Part shown: piece after piece, positions 28,880 through 37,717 of the stretch
Layout of the letters: each line of letters begins with the position of its first letter
Numbering within the stretch: the stretch's first letter is position 1
Assembly: GCA_036725605.1 (NCBI GenBank)
Contig: DAIMDW010000004.1
Span: 140,497 to 204,496, forward strand
DNA: 64,000 nucleotides
Direction: 5' to 3'
Source of the DNA: CALBTQ01 sp036725605
GTDB taxonomy: Bacteria; Lernaellota; Lernaellaia; Lernaellales; Lernaellaceae
Position numbers and translations under genes: made by a program
Notes under the pieces: generated by a model
Told to the model about the DNA's origin: nothing
The model's database searches: none
Seen by the model: the letters and a program-made list of their open reading frames with translations, nothing else

Positions 28880-30676
28880 TTAGAAGACCGGAATCAAGCC
28901 GGCGATGTCGTAGTTCGTCCAGATGTTGATCGCCGTGCTGTCATAAGCCAGCAGCTGAGTCGGGTTGAACTCGTTGGGATCGACGCCGTCGGGCAGATCG
29001 ATACCGGCGATAACCACGACGTCATCGGCGCTCGGGGTGATGCCCAGCTCGGAGACCGGCGGCTGGAAGGAATCTTCTTCACCGTTGATCACGGCCAGCA
29101 CAACCGGGCCAACCTTCGGGGCGAAAATGACGAGGACGAGGTCCATGGTGCCTTTGGATTCCAGCGCCCAGGACACTTCACCGGTGGTGGTGTTGTAGCC
29201 GGTGCTGGAGTCGAACAGCGGCAGGAAGTCGCTGTCGGCAACCGTGGCGCCGCCGGACCAGTCGCTGAGGTCTTCGGCGAAGGTCAGGGCGAAGCCGAGG
29301 TTCAGGCTCTCGAGGCCGGACGCCAGGGCGTCGGTTTTGGCCACGAGCAGGATGTAATCGGCATCGGGCACGTCGCCGGCCGGGATGGACGCGGCGTTGC
29401 TGGTCGCCAACTTGATGCCCATCGGGATCAGGGCGCGGTTCGGAACTTCCGCGGCGAGCATGCCGAGGTAATCATAGCTGGGATCCGCACCGGTGATGCT
29501 CAGGTTGACCGCGCTCTTGGCGGTGATTTCGGACATGGTGATGTCCGGAGCGCCCGTGCCGTCCCAGGTGGGTTCGGCACCGGCATACTCAAACGTCAGG
29601 GCGTTGTTGAGAACCGCTTCGATGTTGTCGAGGATCAACTCGATCGGATCGATCGGGTTGCCGCCGATCAGGTCGGTGATGAGCTGGATGATCAGCGAGG
29701 AGCTGATGGCTTCACCGGCGGTGATGCTGAGCACCGCACCTTCGATCGGGTTGTCGGCGCCGGCCATGACCGGCACTTTGTACTGTTCGTTGGCGCCGCC
29801 GGCGGTGGCCGAAGCCAGGCCGATCAGGTTGATGTCAACGCTCAGTTCGGGGAAGTAGATGCTCGCGGGCAGGTCGATCGTGCCGGTTTCACCGCCCAGG
29901 CCGATCACGTTGTAGCCGTAATCGAGCGAGAAGGTGTCTTCGGCGATCAGGCCGTCAAAGTCGGCGGACAGGACGGTCGAACGAGCCAGACCCGGAATCG
30001 CGATGCCCAGATAGATCGGGGCGTTCAGCAGCGGATCCAGGTTGAGGCCGGAAACATCGGGGTTTTCCAGGCCCAGAGCGGTGCCGCCGGAGGTGAAGTC
30101 GCCGGAGCCGGAATCGGTGTAGCTGTAGCCGTAGGAATCCGGACGGAGGCGGAAGTACATCACGGCCGCGTCGGCCTGATACGCCCAGGTCCAGAAGCCG
30201 TCTTTGTAAACGGTGACCAGTTCGTTGGCTTTGGCCACGGTCACGGTCGCTTTGCCGTTGGCGTCGGTGGTGTAAGTGTTGCCGCCGTGAATGACGGTCG
30301 CGCCTTCCACCGCGGAGCAATCGGAGTCGTCAAAGGCGTAGACGGTGATGGTGTCGCTGACCGCGCCGCCACCGATCGCCAGGCCATCGCCGATGCTTTC
30401 GGGGTCGGGCAGTTCGCAGAACCAGTCGGGCGCGGTGTACTCGGTGTCGCTGGTGTCGTCGTCGCCCGTGTCATCGTCGCCGGTATCGTCGTCACCGGTG
30501 TCGTCGTCGCCGGTGTCGTCGTCGCCGGTGTCGTCGTCGCCAGTGTCGTCATCGTCACTGGTGTCGTCGTCGGACGGAGCGCCGTCGTCATCGTCGTCAT
30601 CATCGCCGCCGCAGGCCGTCATCAGGCCCAGGACCAGCAGCATCATGACAGAAAGCAATAGCCACCTATTCTTCAT
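28880..30676 (-). CDS. Lipoprotein with Asp-Asp-Asp-Thr-Gly repeat linker
   Basis: A 598-residue protein. The signal peptide ends in a lipobox (Leu-Met-Thr-Ala-Cys, Cys22), so it should be lipidated. Directly after it come poly-Asp and about eight DDDTG-like pentads (residues about 25-75), a spacer that may bind calcium. The rest (from about 80) begins with a carboxypeptidase-regulatory-like beta-domain (TVYAFDDSDC, then VIHGGNTYTTDANGKATV) and continues into a large region I do not recognise, with repeated Gly/Asp/Ile-rich strands. It is monocistronic with its own terminator. Confidence 0.72.
   Translation of the reverse strand: MKNRWLLLSVMMLLVLGLMTACGGDDDDDDDGAPSDDDTSDDDDTGDDDTGDDDTGDDDTGDDDTGDDDTGDDDTSDTEYTAPDWFCELPDPESIGDGLAIGGGAVSDTITVYAFDDSDCSAVEGATVIHGGNTYTTDANGKATVTVAKANELVTVYKDGFWTWAYQADAAVMYFRLRPDSYGYSYTDSGSGDFTSGGTALGLENPDVSGLNLDPLLNAPIYLGIAIPGLARSTVLSADFDGLIAEDTFSLDYGYNVIGLGGETGTIDLPASIYFPELSVDINLIGLASATAGGANEQYKVPVMAGADNPIEGAVLSITAGEAISSSLIIQLITDLIGGNPIDPIELILDNIEAVLNNALTFEYAGAEPTWDGTGAPDITMSEITAKSAVNLSITGADPSYDYLGMLAAEVPNRALIPMGIKLATSNAASIPAGDVPDADYILLVAKTDALASGLESLNLGFALTFAEDLSDWSGGATVADSDFLPLFDSSTGYNTTTGEVSWALESKGTMDLVLVIFAPKVGPVVLAVINGEEDSFQPPVSELGITPSADDVVVIAGIDLPDGVDPNEFNPTQLLAYDSTAINIWTNYDIAGLIPVF
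30440..30605. repeat. 15-base tandem repeat encoding Asp-rich linker
   Basis: Near-perfect copies of a 15-base unit (plus strand GTCGTCGTCGCCGGT) sit in the 5' part of the lipoprotein gene. They encode Asp-Asp-Asp-Thr-Gly. A related but less regular array lies at about 9893-10055 in the C25 peptidase gene. Copy number is likely variable by replication slippage in multiples of five codons, keeping frame. Confidence 0.8.
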
Positions 30677-30988
30677 GTTCTTACTCCCTTCACTTGCTTA
30701 GTTAACAAGTTCATACAGCATGCGATCCGAAGATCGAAAACTTGGATGGAAACAGACAGGAAAGGCAATTTGCTTACCCCTCAAAAGGTTGGGTCATCTC
30801 CCAACCCTAATATACACAAACGGGCTTCGAGGCTGCCCCCGAAGCCCAACTATCAGGCTAAACACCTCCCCAAAGGGTGTCAAGCGGAAAATATTCCCAA
30901 GCAATGGATATTGTCGAATAAACATAGTTTCACCGTCCGAATACTCTCAAATAAATAAAGATCATGCCGAAAAAAAAGCAAATCGCGG
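30677..30988. other. Intergenic region with two hairpins
   Basis: No gene is seen in these 312 bases. Two inverted repeats stand out: GGTTGGG/CCCAACC (30787-30806) and GGGCTTCG/CGAAGCCC (30822-30847). Read on the minus strand the first is followed by TTTTGA, so they may terminate the lipoprotein gene at 30989-31579. The right end (30677-30720) must hold the ribosome site and promoter of the Asp-repeat lipoprotein gene. Confidence 0.5.
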
Positions 30989-31579
30989 CTATTTGAGGGA
31001 AAAAGCGGTCAATTCGGCCAAAATTTCGCGGGTTTTGGTGCCGTCGGGCTGAATTACATAGTACTCTTCCTTGATTTTCCCCACGCGTTTGGCGTAGGTG
31101 ACCACATAAATGAAAATGCGGGGATTGGGGCCCGGATCGAGCGTGGGCATGACGCCGGGTTTGATGACCGCTTCGCCGGGAAATTTGCTGGTCCAGGTGA
31201 TCTCCAGCGTGTCGGTGAAGGTTCCCGTCGGCACGGTGACTTCCTTGTTCAGTCCGGTGATCTCGAAGGTCATCTGGCTTTCGATCCACTTCTTGCCCTG
31301 TTCGATCGGTTCGCGCAGGAACATCACGCCTTGTTTGTTGACCATCCCCTGGCCGGGCAGGTACAGGATCACTTCCGAATTGTTGAAATGATAGGAGTCG
31401 CCGGTGCGCTTGATGATGCGTTCGACGTTTTCGGTGACGCGATCGTAGTAATCGGTGACCTTGTAGGTCCATTGGTTGCTGACGTGCAACGGGTAGTAAT
31501 GCTGAAACTGCGACGAGCAGCCGGTCAAGGCGACCAACAGCAGCAGGGTAACCAGCGAAATGATCGTACGGCGCATCAT
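30989..31579 (-). CDS. Putative lipoprotein
   Basis: A 196-residue protein. The ATG at 31579 follows AAGGAA. The n-region MMRR, a Leu-rich core and lipobox Leu-Thr-Gly-Cys predict lipidation. The mature domain starts with YYPLHVSNQWTYKV, a pattern common in small secreted beta-rich proteins of unknown function. No enzyme motif is seen. It lies downstream of the nuclease and polA genes on the same strand, separated by 90 bases. Confidence 0.65.
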   Translation of the reverse strand: MMRRTIISLVTLLLLVALTGCSSQFQHYYPLHVSNQWTYKVTDYYDRVTENVERIIKRTGDSYHFNNSEVILYLPGQGMVNKQGVMFLREPIEQGKKWIESQMTFEITGLNKEVTVPTGTFTDTLEITWTSKFPGEAVIKPGVMPTLDPGPNPRIFIYVVTYAKRVGKIKEEYYVIQPDGTKTREILAELTAFSLK

Positions 31580-31669
31580 GGTTTGGTTCCTTCGTTCGTC
31601 CATCAACAATATATGTCCCTTGCGGACCTTTTGTCATGTCCCGACACCGGGCGGCGGGAATCGGTTCCC

Positions 31670-32665
31670 TCAGGGGGCGGAAACGGAGAGCACCTGCGTG
31701 GGGCAATTGAGAAAAATGCGCGGGCCGTAGTTGGCGGTGACTTTGCCGAAGACCTGTAATTTCAGGCCGACCAACTGGTGCGGGATCATTTTGTCGCGCA
31801 GGAATTGATCGACGTCGCGGCGCAGGATGGTGGCGGAGAAATCGGTCGTCCAGTCGCTGCCGAAGTTGAGGTGATAAGCGTTGGTCGATTCCTTCACGTT
31901 GTCGACCACGCCCTCGACGATGCCGTAGTGATCCAGCAGACGGTCGGCGACGATGGCCGGCACGGGCTGGGTGTCGGCGTTGGCGAACATGCCGCGTTTG
32001 TTGCGGAAGGCGGTCAGCAGCAGGTTCCAGTTTTTGCGGCAGTCGGCGATGCACTCGGGGGCGTGAAACACTTCGCCCAGGCCCATGACCAGCAGCGTTT
32101 CCTCGGCGGCTTCGCCGTTGACGACCACCCGGGCGAGGGTGCGGCCGTATTGATCCTGCGGCTTCTTTTTGCAGACCTCGAGAATGACCGGCTGCATCTG
32201 CACGAGCTGTTTGTTGAGATCCATCGCTTCCTGATAATAGGGTTCGCCGTTTTCGGGCGTGTCGATGCCGAGGTAGCGCACGCGGCGACCGTCGGCCATC
32301 ATCACGGTGTCGCCGTCGTAGACGTGGCTGACGGTGTTTTTGATGCGGTCCATGAGCATGCGGGTCATTTCGTTGTCGGGCAGGGAGTCGGCATCGGGCA
32401 GCGGCGGCGGGGTGACCTCGTCGGTTTCGGGCGGATCGTCGGCCGGCACGGGCGTAACGTCGGGGGCGAGGTCGATCTCAATGCCCTCGGGCGTGGGCGC
32501 GGCGGGCGTGGCGGCGGCCGGCGTGGCGTCATCGATAATCAAATCGCCGGCGACGCGATTAAGCTGAATGATGAACCAGACCACGATGGCCAGCGCGCCG
32601 ACCATGACGATCAATTTCACCCAGGGGAACGAGGAGCGTTCGCGCCGATAGGGATGATGTTCCAT
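31670..32665 (-). CDS. Membrane-anchored staphylococcal-nuclease-like protein
   Basis: A 331-residue protein with a short cytoplasmic N-terminus, one membrane helix (about residues 18-35), a Pro/Ala/Thr-rich low-complexity linker to about 105, and a thermonuclease (SNase) domain. SNase landmarks are VYDGDTV, the catalytic Arg/Glu in RYLGIDTPENGE and the second Arg in DQYGRTLARV. A C-terminal 100-residue extension has an OB-like ending. The domain should face the periplasm and cleave DNA or RNA with calcium. The start overlaps the polA stop by one base (TGATG) behind GGAGG, so it is translationally coupled to polA. Confidence 0.78.
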   Translation of the reverse strand: MEHHPYRRERSSFPWVKLIVMVGALAIVVWFIIQLNRVAGDLIIDDATPAAATPAAPTPEGIEIDLAPDVTPVPADDPPETDEVTPPPLPDADSLPDNEMTRMLMDRIKNTVSHVYDGDTVMMADGRRVRYLGIDTPENGEPYYQEAMDLNKQLVQMQPVILEVCKKKPQDQYGRTLARVVVNGEAAEETLLVMGLGEVFHAPECIADCRKNWNLLLTAFRNKRGMFANADTQPVPAIVADRLLDHYGIVEGVVDNVKESTNAYHLNFGSDWTTDFSATILRRDVDQFLRDKMIPHQLVGLKLQVFGKVTANYGPRIFLNCPTQVLSVSAP

Positions 32666-35343
32666 CAATGCGCCTCCATCCAGTTGTCGCCGACGCCGGT
32701 TTCGACCAACAGCGGCACGGCCAGGGACATGATCGATTCCATTTCCTGTTTGACGATCGCGGTGCATTTGTCGACGGCCTGACGCTCGACCTCGAAGACC
32801 AGTTCGTCGTGCACCTGCAGGACCATGATCATGGGCAGGCGTTCGTCAATGATGCGCCGGTGCAGGCGAAGCATCGCCAGCTTGATCAGATCGGCGGCGC
32901 TGCCCTGCACGGGCGTGTTGATCGCGGCGCGTTCGGCGGCCCCGCGCACGTTCTGGTCTCTGCTGTTGAGGTCGGGCAGGTAGCGCCGACGGCCGAGGAT
33001 CGTGGCGACGTAGCCGGTTTCGCGCGCCTGCACGAGCACGTCGTCGAGCCACCGGTGCAGCACGGCGAAGCGGCCGAAGTAGCGGTCGATGAACTCCTGC
33101 GCCTTTTTCGTGCCGATGCCCAGGTCGCGGCCGAGGCGGAAGGCGCTCATGCCGTAGAGCACGCCGAAGTTGACCGTTTTGGCCGCCGAGCGCATCTCGG
33201 GCGTGACGAGGTTGGGGAACACGCCCATGATTTCGGCGGCGGTGCGCGTGTGGAAATCCTCGCCGGAGTGGAAGGCGGCGATCATCGTCGGATCGCCGGA
33301 CAGGTGCGCGGCGAGGCGCAGTTCGATTTGGCTGTAGTCGGCCGAGAGCAGCAGCTTGCCCGCCGCGGGTACGAAGCCGCGACGGATGCGGCGGCCTTCG
33401 GGCGTGCGAATGGGGATGTTCTGTAAATTCGGCTCGCTGCTGGACAGGCGGCCGGTGGCGGCGACGGTTTGGTTGAAGCTGGTGTGGATGCGGCCCGTCT
33501 CCGGATTGATCAGCCGGGGCAGCGCGTCGACGTACGTGCCTTTGATTTTCGCCAGCGTGCGGTATTCGAGCATCTTCACCGGCACGACGTGCCCCTGTTC
33601 GGCGAGCGCTTCGAGCACGGCGGCGTCGGTGGAAAAACCGGTTTTGGTTTTGCGCAACGGCTTGATGCCCAACTTTTCGAACAGAATGCGGCCGATCTGC
33701 TGCGGGCTGTTGAGGTTGAACGGCTCGCCGGCCAGCTCGTGAATTTCGCGGATCAGGGCGTTGATCTTGGCGTCGAGTTCGTCGGCGAGCTCGGCGAAAA
33801 AGGCGACGTCGATGGAGACGCCGTGACGCTCCATCGTCCCGAGCACGTCGATCAGCGGCAATTCGAGATCGCGGTACAGCGACCACATTTGCTCGTGTTC
33901 GCGCAGTTCCTCTTCGAGGCGATGGGCCAGCAGCCAGGTGATGTGCGCGTCCTCGGCGGCGTAGGCGGTGGCTTCGTCGAGCGGCACGTCGACGAAGGTC
34001 CGGCGACCGGTCTTGCCGCCGACGACCTCGCTGAACTTGATCGTCGTGTGTCCGAGGTGCTGCGCGGCCATGGCGTCCAGCGAGTGCCCGCCGAAGCCGG
34101 GATTGAGCAGGTAGTCGGCGATCATCGTGTCGCCGACCAGCCCGCGCACCTGCACGCCGTGGCGGGACATGACGGTCAGATCGTATTTGGCGTTCTGCCC
34201 CCACTTGGGAATTTTCGGATCTTCCAGCACCGGCTTGAGCATGGCCAACGCGCGCGCCTGGGCGATCTGCTCGGGCGCGCCCAGGTAGCGGTGCGCCAAC
34301 GGCAGATAGGCGGCGTCGTCGTCGGCGCAGCAAAAGCTCATGCCGACCAGCCGGGCCTGCATCGGCTGCGTGGAGTCGGTTTCGGTGTCGAAGGCGAAGC
34401 CGGAGGAAGCGCGCAGACGCTCGACCAGATCGAGCAGTTCGCGATCGCGCAGGATGGTGCGGTAGTTGTCGCGACTGACGGTCACCCGCGGCGCAAGATC
34501 GGTGAGGAGCCTGGTGAAGCCCAGTTCCTGATAGAAGGCGCGCAATTGTTCGTGATCGGGTTCGACCGGATGCAGCTCGCGCCAGTCGCGCTCGAGCGGC
34601 ACGTCGCGGTTGATGGTCACCAGTTCGAGGCTCAGGCGCGCCAGCTCGACGTTGTCGCGGACCTTCTCGCCGAGTTTGCCTTTGATGTTTCCGGTTTGGG
34701 TCAGCACGTTGTCGAGCGTGCCGAATTCGCCGAGCAGCTTGACGGCGGTTTTTTCGCCGACGCCGGGAATGCCGGGGATGTTGTCGGAGGAGTCGCCGGC
34801 GAGGGCGAGCACTTCGACGACCTGCTCGGGTCCGACGCCGAAACGCTCTTTCACCTTGGCGGCGTCGATCCACTCGTCTTTCATCGGATCGTACAGGCGC
34901 ACACGAGGCGAAACGAGCTGCATGAGGTCCTTGTCGCTGGTGACGATGACGACCTCGTTGCCCGCGTCGACGGCCCGGCGGGCGATGGTGCCGATGATGT
35001 CGTCGGCCTCGTAGCCGGGCAGCGCCAGCAACGGCAGGCCGCGCAATTCGACGAGGCGGTGAATCAGCGGGAACTGCGGCACCAGCGCCTCGGGCGGCGC
35101 GGGACGATTGGCTTTGTACGCCGGGTAGCGCTCGTGGCGGAAGGTTTTTTCCGGCCGGTCGAAGCAGACGGCGACGGCGCTCGGTTGCAGTTCGCGCAGC
35201 GTTTTGTCGAGCATGGTCGCCACGCCGTAGACCGCGTTGGTCGGCGTGCCGTCGGGCGCGGACAGATGCGGCAACGCGAAGAAGGCGCGGAAGATGTAAC
35301 CGGAACCGTCGATGAGCAGGATGGATGAGCCGCTGGCGGTCAT
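32665..35343 (-). CDS. polA: DNA polymerase I
   Basis: An 892-residue full-length enzyme. It has an N-terminal 5'-3' exonuclease domain with LIDGSGYIFRAFFA, GYEADDIIGT and the H3TH segment GIPGVGEKTAVKLL. A 3'-5' exonuclease domain follows from FDTETDSTQ. The family A polymerase domain has motif A DYSQIELR, motif B (RSAAKTVNFGVLYGMS) and motif C VHDEL. The DTETD site keeps the Asp/Glu needed for proofreading. GAGGGA is upstream. Confidence 0.96.
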   Translation of the reverse strand: MTASGSSILLIDGSGYIFRAFFALPHLSAPDGTPTNAVYGVATMLDKTLRELQPSAVAVCFDRPEKTFRHERYPAYKANRPAPPEALVPQFPLIHRLVELRGLPLLALPGYEADDIIGTIARRAVDAGNEVVIVTSDKDLMQLVSPRVRLYDPMKDEWIDAAKVKERFGVGPEQVVEVLALAGDSSDNIPGIPGVGEKTAVKLLGEFGTLDNVLTQTGNIKGKLGEKVRDNVELARLSLELVTINRDVPLERDWRELHPVEPDHEQLRAFYQELGFTRLLTDLAPRVTVSRDNYRTILRDRELLDLVERLRASSGFAFDTETDSTQPMQARLVGMSFCCADDDAAYLPLAHRYLGAPEQIAQARALAMLKPVLEDPKIPKWGQNAKYDLTVMSRHGVQVRGLVGDTMIADYLLNPGFGGHSLDAMAAQHLGHTTIKFSEVVGGKTGRRTFVDVPLDEATAYAAEDAHITWLLAHRLEEELREHEQMWSLYRDLELPLIDVLGTMERHGVSIDVAFFAELADELDAKINALIREIHELAGEPFNLNSPQQIGRILFEKLGIKPLRKTKTGFSTDAAVLEALAEQGHVVPVKMLEYRTLAKIKGTYVDALPRLINPETGRIHTSFNQTVAATGRLSSSEPNLQNIPIRTPEGRRIRRGFVPAAGKLLLSADYSQIELRLAAHLSGDPTMIAAFHSGEDFHTRTAAEIMGVFPNLVTPEMRSAAKTVNFGVLYGMSAFRLGRDLGIGTKKAQEFIDRYFGRFAVLHRWLDDVLVQARETGYVATILGRRRYLPDLNSRDQNVRGAAERAAINTPVQGSAADLIKLAMLRLHRRIIDERLPMIMVLQVHDELVFEVERQAVDKCTAIVKQEMESIMSLAVPLLVETGVGDNWMEAH

Positions 35344-35383
35344 GGTTTTCCCTCGTGGTTGGCGGCGGGGAACGACAGTCGTT

Positions 35384-35740
35384 TTATTCGTCCAAGAGGA
35401 ACAAACGTCCGAACGTGGCCTCCGACGATTGCGTCACTTGCGCGATCAATTGGTGATACTTGTCCAGCAGTTGTTTGCCCTTGGGCGTCAAACGCGAACC
35501 GCCCCGCCGTCCGCCGCCGGGCACTTTTTCGACCAGGGCCTCGCCGAGACGGTCCTCGGAGACCTTCAAACGGCCCCAGGCGCTGCGATAGCTCATGCCC
35601 AGCTCTTCGGACGCCTGCAGAATCGAGCCGGTGCGGTCGACGGCTTCGAGCAGACGCATGCGACCGGAACCGAACACGACGTTGCCGCCGTCATCGGCGA
35701 TCCACACCTTGATACGCACATGGAGTTTCGATTCGTCCAT
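35384..35740 (-). CDS. ModE-like N-terminal winged-helix regulator
   Basis: A 118-residue protein starting at the ATG at 35740 behind GGAG. It is a single LysR-type winged helix of the ModE N-terminal class (LLEAVDRTGSILQASEELGMSYRSAW is the helix-turn-helix, then GGGRRGGSRLTPKG is the wing). There is no molybdate-binding TOBE domain, so it is the short stand-alone form found in many anaerobes. No molybdate transporter is adjacent. It lies 40 bases upstream of polA on the same strand. Confidence 0.82.
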   Translation of the reverse strand: MDESKLHVRIKVWIADDGGNVVFGSGRMRLLEAVDRTGSILQASEELGMSYRSAWGRLKVSEDRLGEALVEKVPGGGRRGGSRLTPKGKQLLDKYHQLIAQVTQSSEATFGRLFLLDE

Positions 35741-35969
35741 CAATTACTCCGATAAAAAGTAGCGCGGAGAATTCACTATACGTTCATTTCCGTGATTGAA
35801 ACAAGGGAGAGTTTGGGCGAAGAATGTGGACAACGCCTCAGCCTTTTAAGGAGCATGGAAACAAGCGGTTTGTTGACAGGGGCGCAAAAGCCTCGCTAAG
35901 ATCGCAGCAGTTTGGGCAGTATGATCGGCACCGGCACCAGAAACAACCAGGGAAGCGGTATCGTCGACC

Positions 35970-36818
35970 ATGAAACAGCTTTACGACAATGTCACCGAGA
36001 CGGAAGTCGTCAAATTCATCGAACAGTGGATGACGGTTCTCGGCCATTTGGCGCGCTACCCGACCACCAATCGCGCGGTCGCGCAGGGCGTGCACAAACT
36101 GTTCATGCTGCTGCCGGGCATTCTCGGGCGGCAGGAAGCGCTGGAGCTGGCCGAGCTGCATCACCTGCTGTTGATCAACGGTCAGCCCTTGTCGATGGAG
36201 GCGCAAAACAAGGAAGCCGTCGGCGCGTTCATGTTCATCATGCTCGAACACAATCTGCGTTCGGTGCGGATTCACAAGGACGTCGGCGAGGAGGAATTTC
36301 TGGCGCTGCTCGAGATGCTCGCGGCGTCCAGCGACGAGCGCTTCGTGAACATCGCGCAGATGCTGAGCAAGCGCGACGTGGTCAACGTGCTGGTCGAGCA
36401 GCACGTGCCGCCCTCGGCGTCGGTGAAAGTAGCGGAAATCACGCCGGCGCACGATACGGTGGTGATCGAAGCGGACGCGATGATCGAGGACTGGGACGAG
36501 GCGAGCCCGACGGCGATCCGGCGCATGCAGGTCAATCCGCGACATGCGCGCACCGAAGTGCGGGGCAAGGGCATGCATCGCGTCACGTTGTTTTTGCACG
36601 TCGCGCAACTGCCGCTGGTCGGCGCGGAGATTTCGGCGGACAAACCGACGCCGCAGACCAAGAAAATCGAGGACGACGGCAAAGCGATGTTGTATTTGCC
36701 CGCGGGAGAAAACAAGATTGTCATCGTGTACGAAAGTTACACGATCGAGCGGATTATCGAAGTCGAGGACGAGGATCAGTTGTTCGACGTCGATCTGCAG
36801 AAAATATTCGAATTTTAG
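35970..36818 (+). CDS. Hypothetical protein, helical N-domain plus beta-rich C-domain
   Basis: A 282-residue soluble protein not assigned to a family. Residues 1-150 are mostly amphipathic helices (possible HEAT-like bundle), and residues about 170-282 look beta-rich with a PEGA-like or Ig-like ending (GKAMLYLPAGENKIVIVYES). It has no signal peptide. It starts a plus-strand run with the asparaginase and amidase genes. The 225-base gap upstream of it holds a probable promoter but no visible gene. Confidence 0.65.
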   Translation: MKQLYDNVTETEVVKFIEQWMTVLGHLARYPTTNRAVAQGVHKLFMLLPGILGRQEALELAELHHLLLINGQPLSMEAQNKEAVGAFMFIMLEHNLRSVRIHKDVGEEEFLALLEMLAASSDERFVNIAQMLSKRDVVNVLVEQHVPPSASVKVAEITPAHDTVVIEADAMIEDWDEASPTAIRRMQVNPRHARTEVRGKGMHRVTLFLHVAQLPLVGAEISADKPTPQTKKIEDDGKAMLYLPAGENKIVIVYESYTIERIIEVEDEDQLFDVDLQKIFEF

Positions 36819-36835
36819 CGGCGGGAGTTCCTGAC

Positions 36836-37717
36836 ATGTTCAAGATCGTCTGCCACGGCGGAGCCGGGTCCCGTGGCCCCAAATACGAGTTGAAGAACCA
36901 GATCGTCGCACAGGCGGCGCGGGCGGGCATGAGCACGATGCAGGCCGGCGGCGACGCGGTGACGGCGGTGGTGACGGCGGTTTCGCTGATGGAAGACAGT
37001 CCGTTGCTCAACGCGGGCACGGGCAGCTACGTGCAGAGCGACGGCATGGTGCGCATGGACGCGTCGATCATGGATCAGGATCTGAACGTCGGCGCGGTGA
37101 TCGGCATCACCAACGTGCGCAACCCGATCCAGGTGGCGCGGCTGCTCAAGGACACGGGGCTGCATTCGATTCTCAGCGGCGAGCTGGCCACCGAATTCGC
37201 CTGGTCGCAGGGCATCCCGGCGTACGATCCGCGCACGGTGGAAAAACTGGAACTCTGGCTGGAGCTGCGCAAGAAGTTTCAGCATCGCACGAATCTGGAG
37301 ATGATGGTCAAACTGCGCGAGATGGTGCAAAACGAGGAAGCGCTGGGGACGGTCGGCTGCGTGGCGATGGACGGCGAAGGGATCATCGCGGCGGGCACGA
37401 GCACCGGCGGACTGAAGCTGGACATGCCCGGGCGCGTGGGCGACGTGCCGTTGATCGGCTGCGGCACCTACGCCAATCGCTTCGGCGGCATCAGTTGCAC
37501 GGGCATCGGCGAGAAGATCATCAAGGTCTGTCTGGCCAACACCGTCGCCGATTTCATCGGCCAGGGAAAAACCGCGCAGGAAGCCTGCGACCTGGGGATG
37601 CGGGAGATCGCCACGGTCAGCGGCCGCGCGGGGTTGATCTGCATCGATCACGCGGGGAACATCGGATACGCGTTCAACACCGAGGTCATGACCTTTTGTC
37701 AGCTCGAAGAGGAATAA
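36836..37717 (+). CDS. Isoaspartyl peptidase / L-asparaginase (Ntn-hydrolase)
   Basis: A 293-residue plant-type asparaginase proenzyme. The N-terminal half has CHGGAG and AGTGSYVQ. Autocleavage is expected before Thr172 in LGTVGCVAMD, which becomes the nucleophile of the beta chain, followed by GTSTGG and GCGTYAN. The family usually has GTVGAVA, so Cys at this position is a small variation. It hydrolyses isoaspartyl dipeptides or asparagine. The 3' end overlaps the amidase start. Confidence 0.88.
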   Translation: MFKIVCHGGAGSRGPKYELKNQIVAQAARAGMSTMQAGGDAVTAVVTAVSLMEDSPLLNAGTGSYVQSDGMVRMDASIMDQDLNVGAVIGITNVRNPIQVARLLKDTGLHSILSGELATEFAWSQGIPAYDPRTVEKLELWLELRKKFQHRTNLEMMVKLREMVQNEEALGTVGCVAMDGEGIIAAGTSTGGLKLDMPGRVGDVPLIGCGTYANRFGGISCTGIGEKIIKVCLANTVADFIGQGKTAQEACDLGMREIATVSGRAGLICIDHAGNIGYAFNTEVMTFCQLEEE

